64,000 nt of DNA, taken from the NCBI GenBank assembly GCA_023205875.1, contig CP060773.1, forward strand, positions 62,001 through 126,000, in the 5' to 3' direction. The translations under genes were made by a program, and so were the position numbers. Shown here piece after piece: positions 41,343-51,837 of this stretch. The notes beneath the pieces are model-generated. The model saw only the letters and a list, made by a program, of their open reading frames with translations. It ran no database searches and was not told where the DNA came from. How positions within the stretch are numbered: the first letter of the stretch is position 1; each line of letters opens with the position of its first letter. The DNA is from Chloropicon primus. Lineage: Eukaryota; Chlorophyta; Chloropicophyceae; Chloropicales; Chloropicaceae.

Positions 41343-41725
41343 TTAAGGCACACTTTTTAATTGTGTTATTAATTGTGTACAAGATAAGCGAGGCTATGCG
41401 TTTGTGGCTCACCAGCCTGAAACCAACTCACTCGCGCCGCGAAACAACAAGACAAGCGTAGCCTCAATCTCTCCTCTCCTTTATTCGCATTACGCCTTCG
41501 TGCATCCATGAGCCTTGTCGCCGCTATCGTCCTCCGCGAGACAGGCAGGTTATTCTACTGTGATGACCATCCCACCACATCGGCAAGAAAACAAACACAG
41601 AAGAGATCGCAATCAAGTCGTGGAGTCCAATCCCTCTAACACGTGTCATGGACAACAAATCAAGTTCAAAGTTGTTCTCTCCCTCTCTTTCTCTCGGTCG
41701 GTCGGTCGGTCGGTCGGTCGGTTGC
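41343..41725. repeat. Convergent intergenic region with (GGTC)n microsatellite
   Basis: No gene. About seven copies of a CGGT tetranucleotide lie at 41694-41722, immediately after the stop codon of the minus-strand gene. Confidence 0.6.
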
Positions 41726-42622
41726 TCAGAAACCCACCACGAGAGACTGCAGTGATTCTGAATCATGTCCATAGCCACAATCATCGTCCGAATCAATCTC
41801 GTACTCAATGTAATCCTCAAGAATGTCCTCGGGTGCCCAGCTCACCCTTCTCCCCTGGCGAAACACAACGTCGTGACCCTCGATCTGAGGAAACATGTAA
41901 CACTCGATCCAGTCCCTGACATGGTCCCAGCAAGCACTCTTGTTGCGAATGCTGAAGTAACATGACGAGGAAGGTCGAAGACCGAGGTTCCTCAGATCAT
42001 GGAACGTTTCGTTTCCCCACGAGCACGGCACGGCATCTTGTACTAAGTGGTTGGACATGAAAAGCTTCTTGGTCATCAAGCGCTTGCGACAAAATTGGGA
42101 ATAGATACTGAAGTTCCTCGGCAAATAAGAGTCCACGCAGCAGTACCCCGCAATGTCCATCTCGCTATATTGTGAGAACGCCATGTTGACCACAAGGCAC
42201 CCCGATGCTTCCATGCCCATCACTACGGTATGATCCAAAGGTATACTCGTCTTCAAGCTCACCATTTTGATGTGCTCGTACGCCACAGCAGCTGCGATGG
42301 GGACCTTGTCCGCGTACCCGTACTTCTCCTTGTAAGCCGCCGGCGTCATGCCATCGAACTGCATCACTGGAGTGTCCACCAGACCATACTCTGACTTGAG
42401 TTGAAGAAAGTACAAACATACTTTCAAGTTCTTCATCGTGAAACACGACACGAGTTCTTGGACCTTTGTCACGAAAGCAGAGTTCCTCTTCTCATCCAGG
42501 GATACTGGTATTACGCTGAAGAGGAGCAAGTCAGGCTTGTTCCGACTGCTCAAGATCTCTTTGGTGGCAACAATCGATACACCTTTGGCATCAACAAGGG
42601 AAGTTATCCGCTTGGCTTCCAT
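41726..42622 (-). CDS. Acyl-protein-thioesterase/carboxylesterase-like protein with lost catalytic residues
   Basis: 298 aa from the ATG at 42622; the frame is open 21 codons further up to a GTG. The C-terminal half follows the order of APT/phospholipase-carboxylesterase proteins: VVMGMEASGCLVVNMAF where the family has GFSQGG, CCVDSYLP for SGYLP, KLFMSNHLVQDAVPCSWGNE for the D-P-V-V-P-F strand-loop, and FSIRNKSACWDHVRDWIE for the GHSS...V.DW block. At the nucleophile the Ser is Glu, and the family His is Asn, while the Asp is kept. The acidic tail ends YEIDSDDDCGYG. I infer a pseudoenzyme; the match is from memory of the family, not a search. Confidence 0.5.
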   Translation of the reverse strand: MEAKRITSLVDAKGVSIVATKEILSSRNKPDLLLFSVIPVSLDEKRNSAFVTKVQELVSCFTMKNLKVCLYFLQLKSEYGLVDTPVMQFDGMTPAAYKEKYGYADKVPIAAAVAYEHIKMVSLKTSIPLDHTVVMGMEASGCLVVNMAFSQYSEMDIAGYCCVDSYLPRNFSIYSQFCRKRLMTKKLFMSNHLVQDAVPCSWGNETFHDLRNLGLRPSSSCYFSIRNKSACWDHVRDWIECYMFPQIEGHDVVFRQGRRVSWAPEDILEDYIEYEIDSDDDCGYGHDSESLQSLVVGF

Positions 42623-43450
42623 CGATCCTATAAGCGGCCGCTGGTTGTTGTACGTGAATGAATAGTCCTCCACATCTTCCTTCACCTTCTTCGGTCTTCA
42701 CGTTTCATAAAATATTCATAAACCAACAAGAACCAAAAAAACAAAGGTGGAATGGAATGAGAAACACAACATGTCAATTCAGTTCAGCTCCGTCTGGGAT
42801 CTTGAAATCAAATCAAAATGGTGTTTTTGTCTTGATGAACGTACCTTACGCAGCAAGAAAACATGGTGACCTAAACGAATCTTCCGTCCTAATACAATCC
42901 CCTGAATCGATTCTCCCTAAGCGTTGGCTGTGCCCAATCCCCTATGGTCACAAAGAAATGGAACAAGAGCCAATGACCTGAATGACCCCTCTTCCCCTTC
43001 CCCTTGTAGTCTGTGGGTATGTGACTAAAACCTTGACACCTTTGCGACCTGCATCTTCATCGAGGCAACTGGCAACTGATCCCCCTCCTCACCAAACCTT
43101 TTTTCTCGATCCCTCACCTCAATCTTTTACTGTCTTGATGATGATTCATGTAAGAAAAGTAAGACTCATGAAACCACAACGAGGATCCCTTGCACAAGAA
43201 AAAGGAAATGAAACCTTAAACCTCTTGCGTGTCTCGTGTCTTCTTGTTGCTGCTGCTCAAGCGTTTGTGTGTATGTTGTTGTGAAGATGGTTTGATACAC
43301 GAAGGACCTTGATCAGTGAGGCGGCTTCGTGCTTCGTGGACGGGGGGTCAAGGGATGGCAAAGGTGTTGCCCTACGAGGTTGCTCTTGGGTTGCTCCTCC
43401 TTGGTGGCCAAAAGTCCTCTACCTCCGTGAAGGGAAGCGAAGCAAATTGT

Positions 43451-43485
<35 letters not shown>

Positions 43486-44964
43486 AAGGGTTGAGGAGGA
43501 AAGAGGAGAGAGAAGGGATTAGTAGAGGAGGAGGTGAGAGGAAGAAGGACCTTTGGGGATGGGGATCTTTCTCCAAAAAACTTTGGGTGCAGAGGAGTGA
43601 AGGAAAACCACAGGGGGAGGAGAGGGGCAGGGTCCTTGGGCATCTTTGCCATTCCCTCACGATGGGGATTAAGGAAACGAGAGGGAGGAGACGAAGCGAG
43701 GCTGGAGGCTAGGAGTTCTCGATCCTAGTAATTAAGGAAACAGGAGAGAATTCCGAAACTTACTGCCAATGTTGGAGTTCTTTGCTTCCAAGAGAGGGAG
43801 AGAGAGAGCCTCTATCCTTGGGTAAGATTGATTACCAAGGCCTTCTCTATAAGAATACGAGAGAACGACGGACCCACAACGAGGCAGGAAAAGATGCCCC
43901 TCCAGATGATTACGATTACAAACGAAAGAGAGAGAGAGAGAGAGAGAGAGCCTCCAGGGAGGTTCTGTGTGCTTTGGGCGCTCGGATCGCAGGAACCATT
44001 GCCAAAAGTGAGTTTGGCTCACTAATAAACGACGCTTGGTTTGTTTTTTGTTTTTTTTTCCAAAAACAAAGCCCGGAGAGGAAATGTTGATATTTCCGAA
44101 CCCCCGCATTTCCATTTCCCAATTTTGGGTTTTGAACAAGACCTGATCACGAGGAAGTTCAGGGGTGGAGGCCAAGAGCAAGGAAGTTCAGGGGTTGTGC
44201 CGGTCGACCAAGGGACCCATACCATTGTGATCACGTAATCTCATCAAGCCACGCTCCTTGGCAAGACATTGGGACACTCTTTTGGGGGAAGAAGGACCCC
44301 GAACTTGGGTTGGTTTGCGTCCAGAGAGAGGAGAGTCCTAGGAGAATCCTTGACTTCACTCTGCCAAGAGCAAGGAAGTTCAGAGGTTGTGTACCGGTCG
44401 ACCAAGGGACCCATACCATTGTGATCACGTAATCTCATCAAGCCACGCTCCTTGGCAAGACATTGGGACACTCTTTTGGGGGAAGAAGGACCCCGAACTT
44501 GGGTTGGTTTGCGTCCAGAGAGAGGAGAGTCCTAGGAGAATCCTTGACTTCACTCTGCCAAGAGCAAGGAAGTTCAGAGGTTGTGTACCGGTCGACCAAG
44601 GGGCCAACACCATTGTGATCACGTAACCTCGGCAAGGCACGCCTGATTGACAAGCCGCTGCCGCCCTATCACGTTGTTGGCTTGAAAACGCGGGAGGACT
44701 CACTCGAGTTGTTGACTCCTGGGACACAGGACAGAGAGGTGGCCGAGTGGACTTGCGGTTGAGGGACTGGGCAGAGGGATTGATTGATTTTGTCCCTTCC
44801 ACTTCCTTCCCTTAACCCTCAGACAGTTTGAGCGGAGCGGAGCGAGACACGCACGCACAGAACCCCGCTGCTGCTGGTCTTCTATCCACAGAGATCGATT
44901 GAGCGTGAGTGCGTGAGCGTGTGAGTGAGTTGGGTGGGTCAAAGGCGACCAAGGAAAGTTCAGC
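42623..44964. other. 2.3-kb gene-poor interval with simple repeats
   Basis: No gene is supported. A GA microsatellite lies at about 43449-43485 and another at 43927-43951, and a 194-bp tandem array at 44173-44640. Short frames (42658-42981, 43782-44090) have no recognisable content. The promoter of the + strand coiled-coil gene must lie near the right end. Confidence 0.4.
44173..44640. repeat. 194-bp tandem repeat, two full copies plus flanking partial units
   Basis: Unit starts at GATCACGTAATC: 44229-44422 and 44423-44616, with a third start at 44617 that diverges within ~30 nt and a partial unit on the left from about 44173. The two full copies differ only at a few positions near 44600-44612. 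The period is not a multiple of three and the frames inside are not credible. Confidence 0.85.
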
Positions 44965-46329
44965 ATGTTTCACATGATGTCCTACCGCGAGAAGCGGCAG
45001 AAAAAGTCCAGGATGGCTTCTGCCATCATTGACTTGAAGGGTCCTGTGCAAGAGATGGACAAGGTTCCTATGAAGGACGACCTGAACACGACGTACAGCA
45101 TCACGGACCAAAGCAGGGATAAGTTCAAGGAAGAGCTTGCAGAGATCATGGAGAAAGTCAACCGGATTCCAGTGATCAAGGACAAGTCAGCGGATCACAC
45201 GATCGTCGAGACTTCAGGGGAGGTCAAGAAAGAGCTGGAGAACTTGGACGACCTCATCCGAAACATCGAGCAGTGGAAGGACGCTCTGATCTCGAACGAG
45301 GCACTTCCCATTAACCTGCTGGTGAGCCTCACGGTGTCCGTGAGTTGGCTGCTCCGGTGCAAGGCAGAGCTGACCAAGAAGATCGACAACTTGGTGACCA
45401 AGAGCACCGAGCTCACGAATGACTACCTCCTTTATCGAAGCCGAGAGCTGAACAAAGCGCTGCTGGACAAGATAACAGACAATGCTGAGCTCAAAGCGGT
45501 GGAGGAAGAGAACGACAAGCTGAAGAAGAAGGAGAGGAGCCTGGCGATCGCCCAGAGGTTTGCCCGGTTCGCCCTTAAGATGAAGTCGCTTCGAGAGAAG
45601 AGGCGAAGGCTCAAGACATCCAGGGAGGGGTCATCGTACAGCAGGTACAGCTCACTGACGAGCAGGAGGACAACGCCGGCTACTTCGATGCTGCCATTGT
45701 TCGAAACTGTCAGCGCAACGCCGAGAAAGAGCACATTCCAGGAGAGAGAGCCCGAACCGATCGAGAACGCCGCGGGCGAGCAGCATCATCCGGAGATCAG
45801 CAGAGCGAAGGTGCAGCACCAAATGATGCAGCCTCAGAAGCACCAGTACTCGTCGTTCACTTCTCAGCTTCTGGATGAGGAGCCATACATCTGGAAGGCT
45901 TCGAAGAACGCGAAAGCGTCACAAGCTGCGGACGAGAAGAGCAACTCCGTGTACATGCCGATACCGAGCCAGGTGATCGATAACTTCAAGCCGAGCAGCT
46001 ACATCCTGGCTCCGCTGCCGACCGACGGGGACAAGAAGACCAAAGAGGATGTCCTGAACCGGAGAGAGAGCTTTCTGAGCGACTTGAACATGACCTCGTT
46101 CAACGATATTGTCAAGTCGTCGACGTCTTCAAAAGAGCAGGGCGGCGGGGACTTGATTTGCGAGGGCCTGCACGGACTCGCGGAGAAGCAAATGTACACA
46201 AGGCAAGAGGTTCTCGAGGCAAGAATCAAACACGCAAAGCAGCTGCACCAGCTCCAGGAGATTTTCGAGGAGAGAATACGGAGTGTGAACTCGTACTACC
46301 AAGAGATCATCTCTTCTCAAGCAGGCTGA
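44965..46329 (+). CDS. Coiled-coil protein, unknown function
   Basis: Single exon, 454 aa, start MFHMMSYREKRQKKS. Res ~35-200 are mostly helical and charged (KFKEELAEIMEKVNRI, ELENLDDLIRNIEQWKDAL), including a more hydrophobic helix (INLLVSLTVSVSWLLRCKAEL). A basic coiled coil (KKKERSLAIAQRFARFALK) ends near 215. A Ser/Thr/Pro-rich middle leads to a final coiled coil (HAKQLHQLQEIFEERIRSV). No family was recognised; cytoskeletal or ciliary scaffolds have this look but nothing proves it. Confidence 0.7.
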   Translation: MFHMMSYREKRQKKSRMASAIIDLKGPVQEMDKVPMKDDLNTTYSITDQSRDKFKEELAEIMEKVNRIPVIKDKSADHTIVETSGEVKKELENLDDLIRNIEQWKDALISNEALPINLLVSLTVSVSWLLRCKAELTKKIDNLVTKSTELTNDYLLYRSRELNKALLDKITDNAELKAVEEENDKLKKKERSLAIAQRFARFALKMKSLREKRRRLKTSREGSSYSRYSSLTSRRTTPATSMLPLFETVSATPRKSTFQEREPEPIENAAGEQHHPEISRAKVQHQMMQPQKHQYSSFTSQLLDEEPYIWKASKNAKASQAADEKSNSVYMPIPSQVIDNFKPSSYILAPLPTDGDKKTKEDVLNRRESFLSDLNMTSFNDIVKSSTSSKEQGGGDLICEGLHGLAEKQMYTRQEVLEARIKHAKQLHQLQEIFEERIRSVNSYYQEIISSQAG

Positions 46330-46480
46330 TTCCCCTGCTCCAACGCACGTTGTGCGGTGGTGCCACCAACTTCATATAAGAAGTGGGAGTCTGAGGGCCA
46401 GGGTCCCCGCTTTCTTGCTTGTGCTCTTGTCATCTTTATTACCGTGTATAATTGTACTTTATTGTGTGTCCACTTTTGCT

Positions 46481-47661
46481 TCACGTGAGAACAGACTCCG
46501 CGAGCTGAAGGTCCTCTGGAGTTGTGAGTTTGATGTTGTAGTAGTCCCCGACCGTGATTCGAACGGGCTCCCCGAGCTGCTCGATGATAGAAACGTCGTC
46601 CGTTACCTCAAGATCTTCCGCTTTGACTTTGTCGAATCCTTTCCTCAGCAAGTCTGGCTTCATGACTTGGGGGGTCTGAACATCCCACAGCGTTGCCCTC
46701 TCCGGTGTTCGGACCACCAGCATGCTGTCCTTGTCCACCTCCTTGATTGTGCTCTTCACGGGCACAGCGAGAACTGCCGCGCCGTACTGCATTGCATCGT
46801 TGAAGCATGCAAGGGCATCCTCAGCCTTGAGCAAAGGCCTTTGTGATTCGCAAGAAAACGAGGACAAGACGCCCACACAGCGCTGTCAGTGCCCCTCCTG
46901 CTCCCAAGCAGTGACCACCAAAGTTCGTTCGCTTACCTCGCAGAGTCGTGTATCGCCACAAGGGATGCCCCCTCCCTCGCCATCTGGAGCCCATTGAAGC
47001 ACGAGTCCTGCCTCTCTTTCCCTGGCCTTGCGAACTTCAGGGGCTTGCCGATCCCCACTCCCTTGAACAGAGACTCCCACTCCTCCTCGCACACGACTAT
47101 CACCTCACCGACGTGGTCCATGTTCGCGAACACCTGTGTCCAAGGCAAAAGGGAAACCAAAACCATCAAATCACGCGATTAGACTCCCTGGAAACCTTTT
47201 GGATCAATCCAATGCCTCAACGAGAACTCCAAAAGAAGCATGCATGACCTCCTTACCTCAAAGCTGTACAATGCGATCTCCTTTCCACCCAGTTGTATGT
47301 ACTGCTTGGGAAGCTTGGCACCCATGCGTTTGCCCACACCCCCAGCGAGGAGGACAACGCTGACGGAATCCAAAGGCGTCGTAACTTCCGCCGAGTCGTT
47401 ACCACTCGAAGAACCGACATGCATATCCCTCGTCCCCGCCAATTTCGACGAGAACCAGGCACGACGTGGTTCCCATCCTCTGGCCTTCTTCTTCGTCAAG
47501 GCTTCTTCATGCGATGCTTTGACTCGAGTACGCGAGCATCGTGATGGAAGCGATGAAGGATTGGAGCGGCGGATGATTCTGTTCGTGGAGCTCCTCATTC
47601 CCGTCGTCACTCCTCCGCCATGCAGTGCGCTGCTTGGGATGCCGCGGGTCATCCTCGCCAT
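46481..47661 (-). CDS. ispD: 2-C-methyl-D-erythritol 4-phosphate cytidylyltransferase (plastid MEP pathway)
   Basis: Third enzyme of the plastid isoprenoid (MEP) pathway: CTP + MEP gives CDP-ME. Three coding exons, 47661-47257, 47133-46937 and 46838-46481 (introns 123 and 98 nt); 319 aa. The leader (~85 res, R/S/T-rich) is a plastid transit peptide. Family motifs: VVLLAGGVGKRMGAKLPKQY (CTP binding), FARPGKERQDSCFNGL, AIHDSARP (exon 2-3 junction), VQTPQV and VTDDVSIIEQLG. A 5'-UTR intron is predicted: donor after 47851, acceptor before 47676 (174 nt). Most of that intron is copied near PDX2. Confidence 0.92.
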
Positions 47662-47706
47662 CGCCTCGCCTTCCTTCTGGAGAGAACTGGATAAGAAAGG
47701 AAAAAA

Positions 47707-47876
47707 TCCATCAGCAGCAGCAGAATGGAATGGAGGAGGAGGAAGGAGGGAGGAGGAGAGAGGAGGGGTGATGCATGCTGGTGGCACGGTGGGATCATCA
47801 CCAGTGCTTTGCTCCCTTCTTCGTGCTCTTTCCAAAGACCTTTCACTTACCTTGCTGGACAAACGGAGGAGGAAGG
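47707..47876 (-). repeat. Dispersed repeat, copy 1: most of the IspD 5'-UTR intron
   Basis: About 170 bp covering the donor-side of the IspD 5'-UTR intron plus ~25 nt of upstream exon. It is nearly identical to 63251-63413. Over 47770-47875 only one base differs, at the donor (here CAAG|GTAAGT). Confidence 0.85.
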
Positions 47877-48177
47877 GGGTGGATCACGGAAGTGGAGAGA
47901 AGCTGATCGATATCGATCGATCAAAGCGAAAGCGAAAGCGAAAGAAATAAAGAAATAAATCAGTCCATATAATATACCCCACCGTTACTCCTACAATACT
48001 CGTACACACCGAATATTATGCTGTGACTTGCACGTGTGCACCAAAGGGACAAAGCCAAAACTCAAGGATACGCGAAAACCAAAAACACTTGCTTTCCCTT
48101 GTGTCCACTGGCTCGGAGACCTCCCTTTTTTCGCGCGTGCACAGACCCTTGAATTCCAACACTGCGATGACTTCGCT
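47877..48177. other. IspD upstream region / channel 3' flank
   Basis: No gene. An AT-richer stretch with GCGAAA repeats lies near 47926-47945. Both neighbours are on the minus strand, so this holds the IspD promoter and the channel gene's 3' UTR. Confidence 0.4.
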
Positions 48178-50565
48178 CTAGTGGGAAAGCAAGTTCTTGA
48201 TGTAAGCCTCGTCCTCTTCTTTTTCCCGCTCTTCGTCCTCCCTCCTCAGCCTCTCCTCCTCCTCCATCTTCCTTCTCTTTTCTTCGGCATCCATGTTCGA
48301 TTCGATCGCGCCCAGGCGTTCCTGTATCGAATTCAAGACATTCATGAACACGGTAGAGTCGGCCTCGCCGAACACTCCCTGCTCGGACTGCCTGGCCACC
48401 TTATCGAGCCCAAGCCTTTCCTCAAAGGCAGTGGACTTCCTCCTCTTTGCCTTGAGGGTGTGCTTCAGCTCGTTCTTTTGCAGGTCGAACACGTGGGCCC
48501 TGTGCTGGATCAGCACGTCCTTCAGGGTCGGATTCATCACCATGATGTCCTGGAAGTCTTCCTTGTGAAGGAGGTGCAAATCGCAAAAGCTGATCGCCAT
48601 CACGCTCGCATTCACGGCCTCTCCCGTGATCAGACTCCTTTCACCAAAGTGGTCGCCGCTGCTCAGCACGGGATTCGTCGCAGACACCAGAGGAGCGCTT
48701 TGGTTGATGAACTCGGCATCGCCGGGCTCGAACTTGGAATTGGATGGTGCGATTCCCACGCTGGCCTCCGCAAGATCGAAAACTTTGCTGTTCGAGTGTG
48801 ACAGCCTCCTCCTCGCTTTCCTGCTCACCTTCTGCTGGTCGAGAAGCTTGTCCACGGCGTTCTGCTCTTCCTGAGTGTCCTCCACAATCAGTATCCCGGC
48901 AGCATGCTTGGCAACCGCATTGATCTCTTCCTGAGACAACTTCTCGTCGTCTTTTTGGTTCGTCACCTTCTTCAGCAGGTCCCTCTCGTGGGTCTGGTTG
49001 GTGGTCTCCGAAACCAAGACCTCGCAAGAGCCACGGCTGATGATGTAAACGCCTATTGCCGGATCACCCTTCCTGATCACGATATCTCCAGGCAAAGCGA
49101 GGACCGTTTTCATGTGCCTCACCACTTCCAGCACAACGATGGGCTCCACGGACTTGAAGAGAGGAACTTTCCTCAAGAGGTCCGAGTGCATGAAGAGCAG
49201 CACCTCGTCCCTGAGACTGCTTGGCAACCCTTTGGTGAACTCGTCCAAACCCGTGTCGAGATCCCTGTAACGGATCCAAAGGTACTCGTAGTACTGCCGG
49301 ACCCTCTCTCCCAGCTCCTCGGGCATGTTCAAGTACCTGATGATGTCGTTGATCGAGTCGATCTTGTTCCTGAACACGAGGTCCTTGGCCTGCAAGGCGT
49401 TCATCAGCGCCGCGACGATACCGAAGACGGCCGCGTACAGGAAACTACCCACGAGAAGCATCATCACGGACAACGCGGTGGTTCCCTTGTTGAACGGATG
49501 GACGTCGTTTCCCAAAAGGAGCAAGACCGCCCAGTAGGAAGCCTGAAGGTATGGGTTATCCGCAGGAGAGTCCCAACTTTTTTCGCACATGGCCAGGTAG
49601 GCGTGGTCCAACTCGTTCGAATCACCCGATCCGCAAACGATGAGGTGCCACAGGCACGTAACCCAGTGCAGGACCAGGATGATGATCCCCAGGAGCCGAA
49701 GTATCCTCCAGATGTTCGCGTACACCCCGAGCCTCTCGATGAACTTGAGAATCCTTCCCAACCGAAGAAGCCTGGGGAACTTGAACAGCGAGAAGATATC
49801 CGAGTTCCTGTCGATGCCAGAGCTTCCTATGGAGGCAAACAGCTCGAATGGAAAACTCGCGAGAACGTCGATGATAAACCAAGTCCTCAAGTAATTGGAC
49901 TTGATCTTGTCCCTGGACGCCACAAGCCTACCGAACTTATCGTAGTACGCCGTATAAAAGTTGAAAGCTATGTCTAGGATGAACAGGCAGTCGAACGTGT
50001 AGTCCAGCCCAATCTTCCACCCCTTCTCCTTCTTCGAGAAGGCCGAGTAGTACGGGATCGCAACCGCCGAGTAGATCACCAGCAGGATGATGAACAGGTC
50101 CCAGGTCCTCCTGAAGCTCGACCTTGGATCGATGTAAAACTCGTCGTAGTCCGTGAGGTCGGAACCGTCCTTGAGGGCGTCCACCTCCCAGCTCGGGTCT
50201 TCCCCATCCGCCTTGCTCTCGTTGAAAGACTCCCTCCTGTACTGAAACATGCTCTTGGCAGTCGCCCTCAACACCCTCTTCGCAGAAGAGAAGCTGCTTC
50301 TTCGCATAAGACTGCGAGACTTCTTCGGCCGTTGCCTCTTCTTCGCTTCCGCGGCGAGCTGCTTGGCCGCTGCATCATCCGTCCCAGCCATCGACATCCT
50401 CCTCGGTGCACGCACGTGGAACTTCTCCACCATGTCATTGTGCTTCTTGTCCTCCGTTGGTGCTGTTGGCGTCCCTGGAAGGTCCGTCTCATGATTCTGA
50501 ACCCCACGTCCTCGAAAACTGTTCGCTTTCTTCAAAAGCTTCTTGTCACTCCCAGCCTCAGACAT
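48178..50565 (-). CDS. Voltage-gated-like cation channel with C-linker and split cyclic-nucleotide-binding domain
   Basis: Single exon, 795 aa from the ATG at 50565. The N-terminus is basic and Ser-rich. Six membrane spans run from ~res 155 (DLFIILLVIYSAVAIPYYSAF) with an S4-like FPRLLRLGRILKFIERL (~270). The pore (~355) reads SYWAVLLLLGNDVHPFN instead of the potassium filter TVGYGD. A C-linker follows (IDSINDIIRYLNMPEELGERV) and a CNBD (LLRKVPLFKSV, ALPGDIVIRKGDPAIGVYIISRGSCEVL). The CNBD is interrupted by about 110 residues before SSGDHFGERSL, and the Arg usually found after it in the phosphate cassette is replaced (VNASV). A C-terminal coiled coil ends IKNLLSH. The family is EAG/KAT/CNG-type; ion and ligand are unclear. 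Confidence 0.85.
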   Translation of the reverse strand: MSEAGSDKKLLKKANSFRGRGVQNHETDLPGTPTAPTEDKKHNDMVEKFHVRAPRRMSMAGTDDAAAKQLAAEAKKRQRPKKSRSLMRRSSFSSAKRVLRATAKSMFQYRRESFNESKADGEDPSWEVDALKDGSDLTDYDEFYIDPRSSFRRTWDLFIILLVIYSAVAIPYYSAFSKKEKGWKIGLDYTFDCLFILDIAFNFYTAYYDKFGRLVASRDKIKSNYLRTWFIIDVLASFPFELFASIGSSGIDRNSDIFSLFKFPRLLRLGRILKFIERLGVYANIWRILRLLGIIILVLHWVTCLWHLIVCGSGDSNELDHAYLAMCEKSWDSPADNPYLQASYWAVLLLLGNDVHPFNKGTTALSVMMLLVGSFLYAAVFGIVAALMNALQAKDLVFRNKIDSINDIIRYLNMPEELGERVRQYYEYLWIRYRDLDTGLDEFTKGLPSSLRDEVLLFMHSDLLRKVPLFKSVEPIVVLEVVRHMKTVLALPGDIVIRKGDPAIGVYIISRGSCEVLVSETTNQTHERDLLKKVTNQKDDEKLSQEEINAVAKHAAGILIVEDTQEEQNAVDKLLDQQKVSRKARRRLSHSNSKVFDLAEASVGIAPSNSKFEPGDAEFINQSAPLVSATNPVLSSGDHFGERSLITGEAVNASVMAISFCDLHLLHKEDFQDIMVMNPTLKDVLIQHRAHVFDLQKNELKHTLKAKRRKSTAFEERLGLDKVARQSEQGVFGEADSTVFMNVLNSIQERLGAIESNMDAEEKRRKMEEEERLRREDEEREKEEDEAYIKNLLSH

Positions 50566-51837
50566 CTTAATTGCCAAGATCAAGTAAGAAACAAAAGATT
50601 GCCAAACACTTCCACCTCACTCACTCTCTCTCTCTCTCTCTTCACGAGAAGCGGACTCTCTCCTTGCTCTTGGGATGGACACCCCAACCGAATGTATGGC
50701 GCGCAACAAGAATGCTTCTACCTTGGGACGAAAACGTTCTCTCCTCTTCTCTCTTCCAACCAACTCATGGCATCTCTCTTTGTCAAGAACTTTTCGTAAC
50801 GGCTGGTCTACACAGAAGCAGAAGAAGTTGAAGCAGGCATGCAGACGCAACTGTGAGACAAAGATTCTTAACGGGGGTTTCGAACCCGTGTCTAAGAAAA
50901 AGTTGTTAAGGTCTAGGTCCTGTTCTCTGTGTGTGCGTGTGTATGTGTGTGTGTCCAACGTGCCTTGTTGTTGGGTAAAAATGCTTTTGAACCTCCTTGA
51001 AGGTGACAAGGATGGTGGTCACTGGACCTCTTCAATCCACAGGTCGCTTGACCCCTCCGCTTCCCCCCTTCTCTGCTGGTCGTTGCCTCCTCCCCTTCCC
51101 CATGCATTGCATGGTTTCAATACGAGACGTGGCCCCACAGGCGTCCCACCGTGGGAAATCTACTCCAAAGGGTAACGTCGTGGGTAGAACAATGGGGCGT
51201 CGAGTGAAGCGTCGTCGAAAAGTGATTAGAAAGGGGAAACCACGTCCTGGGGAGAGAGGAGGAGAGGAGCAAGGTGCACGTGCTCTGTGAAGAATCTTAT
51301 ACACGATAAGTTGTAATCCAGCTGGCACCTCATGGGACCATGGATGGACCATTGCTCTTAGGATGATGGTCGGCAAAGGCTGCCATGCATCTTGCAAGCT
51401 TGCCCCTGTCGGTGCAATTACGTCACCTCTGCAGTGCAGTGCCAGACAGAGACTCCTCTTCTCTGTGTCTTGTGCCAAGATGAGGTATGGAATGGGAATG
51501 GATCTGGTGGTCTCCACGGGGCAAGAGACAAACACACAAGATAGGTGGATAGATAGCAACAATGATGAATGATGCATCCATCTCTCTTGCCTGTGTCTCT
51601 GTGTCTGTGTGTGTGTGTAAGAGAGAGAGACAGAGACAGAGACAGAGACAGAGACAGAGAGAATGGGGCCTGCCTGATGAAGGAAGGCGGGTGGGGATGG
51701 ATGGTTACGGGAGGTCATCGCGATTTCCTCGAGTAGTTAATCACCATGAATTACAATTCTGTAACAACCTGCGGTAGATGGATGGATGCCGTCCGCTCGT
51801 TCACTCCTGCTCCTTCTCCTCCTCCTCTTGCGGCGTA
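50566..51837. other. Intergenic region upstream of the channel gene
   Basis: No supported gene. GTAACG boxes lie at 50796 and near 51172. A hairpin with GGGTTTCGAACCC core sits near 50875-50887. TG and GACA microsatellites lie at 51604-51660. The long minus-strand frame at 51032-51718 translates the simple repeat and is not credible. Confidence 0.4.

Noticed and set aside
44231-44802. Overlapping frames inside the 194-bp array that seem to encode a repeated peptide
   Set aside because: The period is not a multiple of three, so each copy is read in a new frame; the repeated peptide is only a trace of the DNA repeat.
50866-50905. tRNA-like T-arm (GGGTTTCGAACCC) near the channel gene
   Set aside because: Neither strand gives a D-arm, anticodon arm or a 7-bp acceptor stem at the right distance. 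It is only a hairpin.
51032-51718. A 228-aa open frame on the minus strand
   Set aside because: It runs through a GACA/TG microsatellite and gives SVSVSVS and THTQTQ repeats, with no domain and no credible start context.
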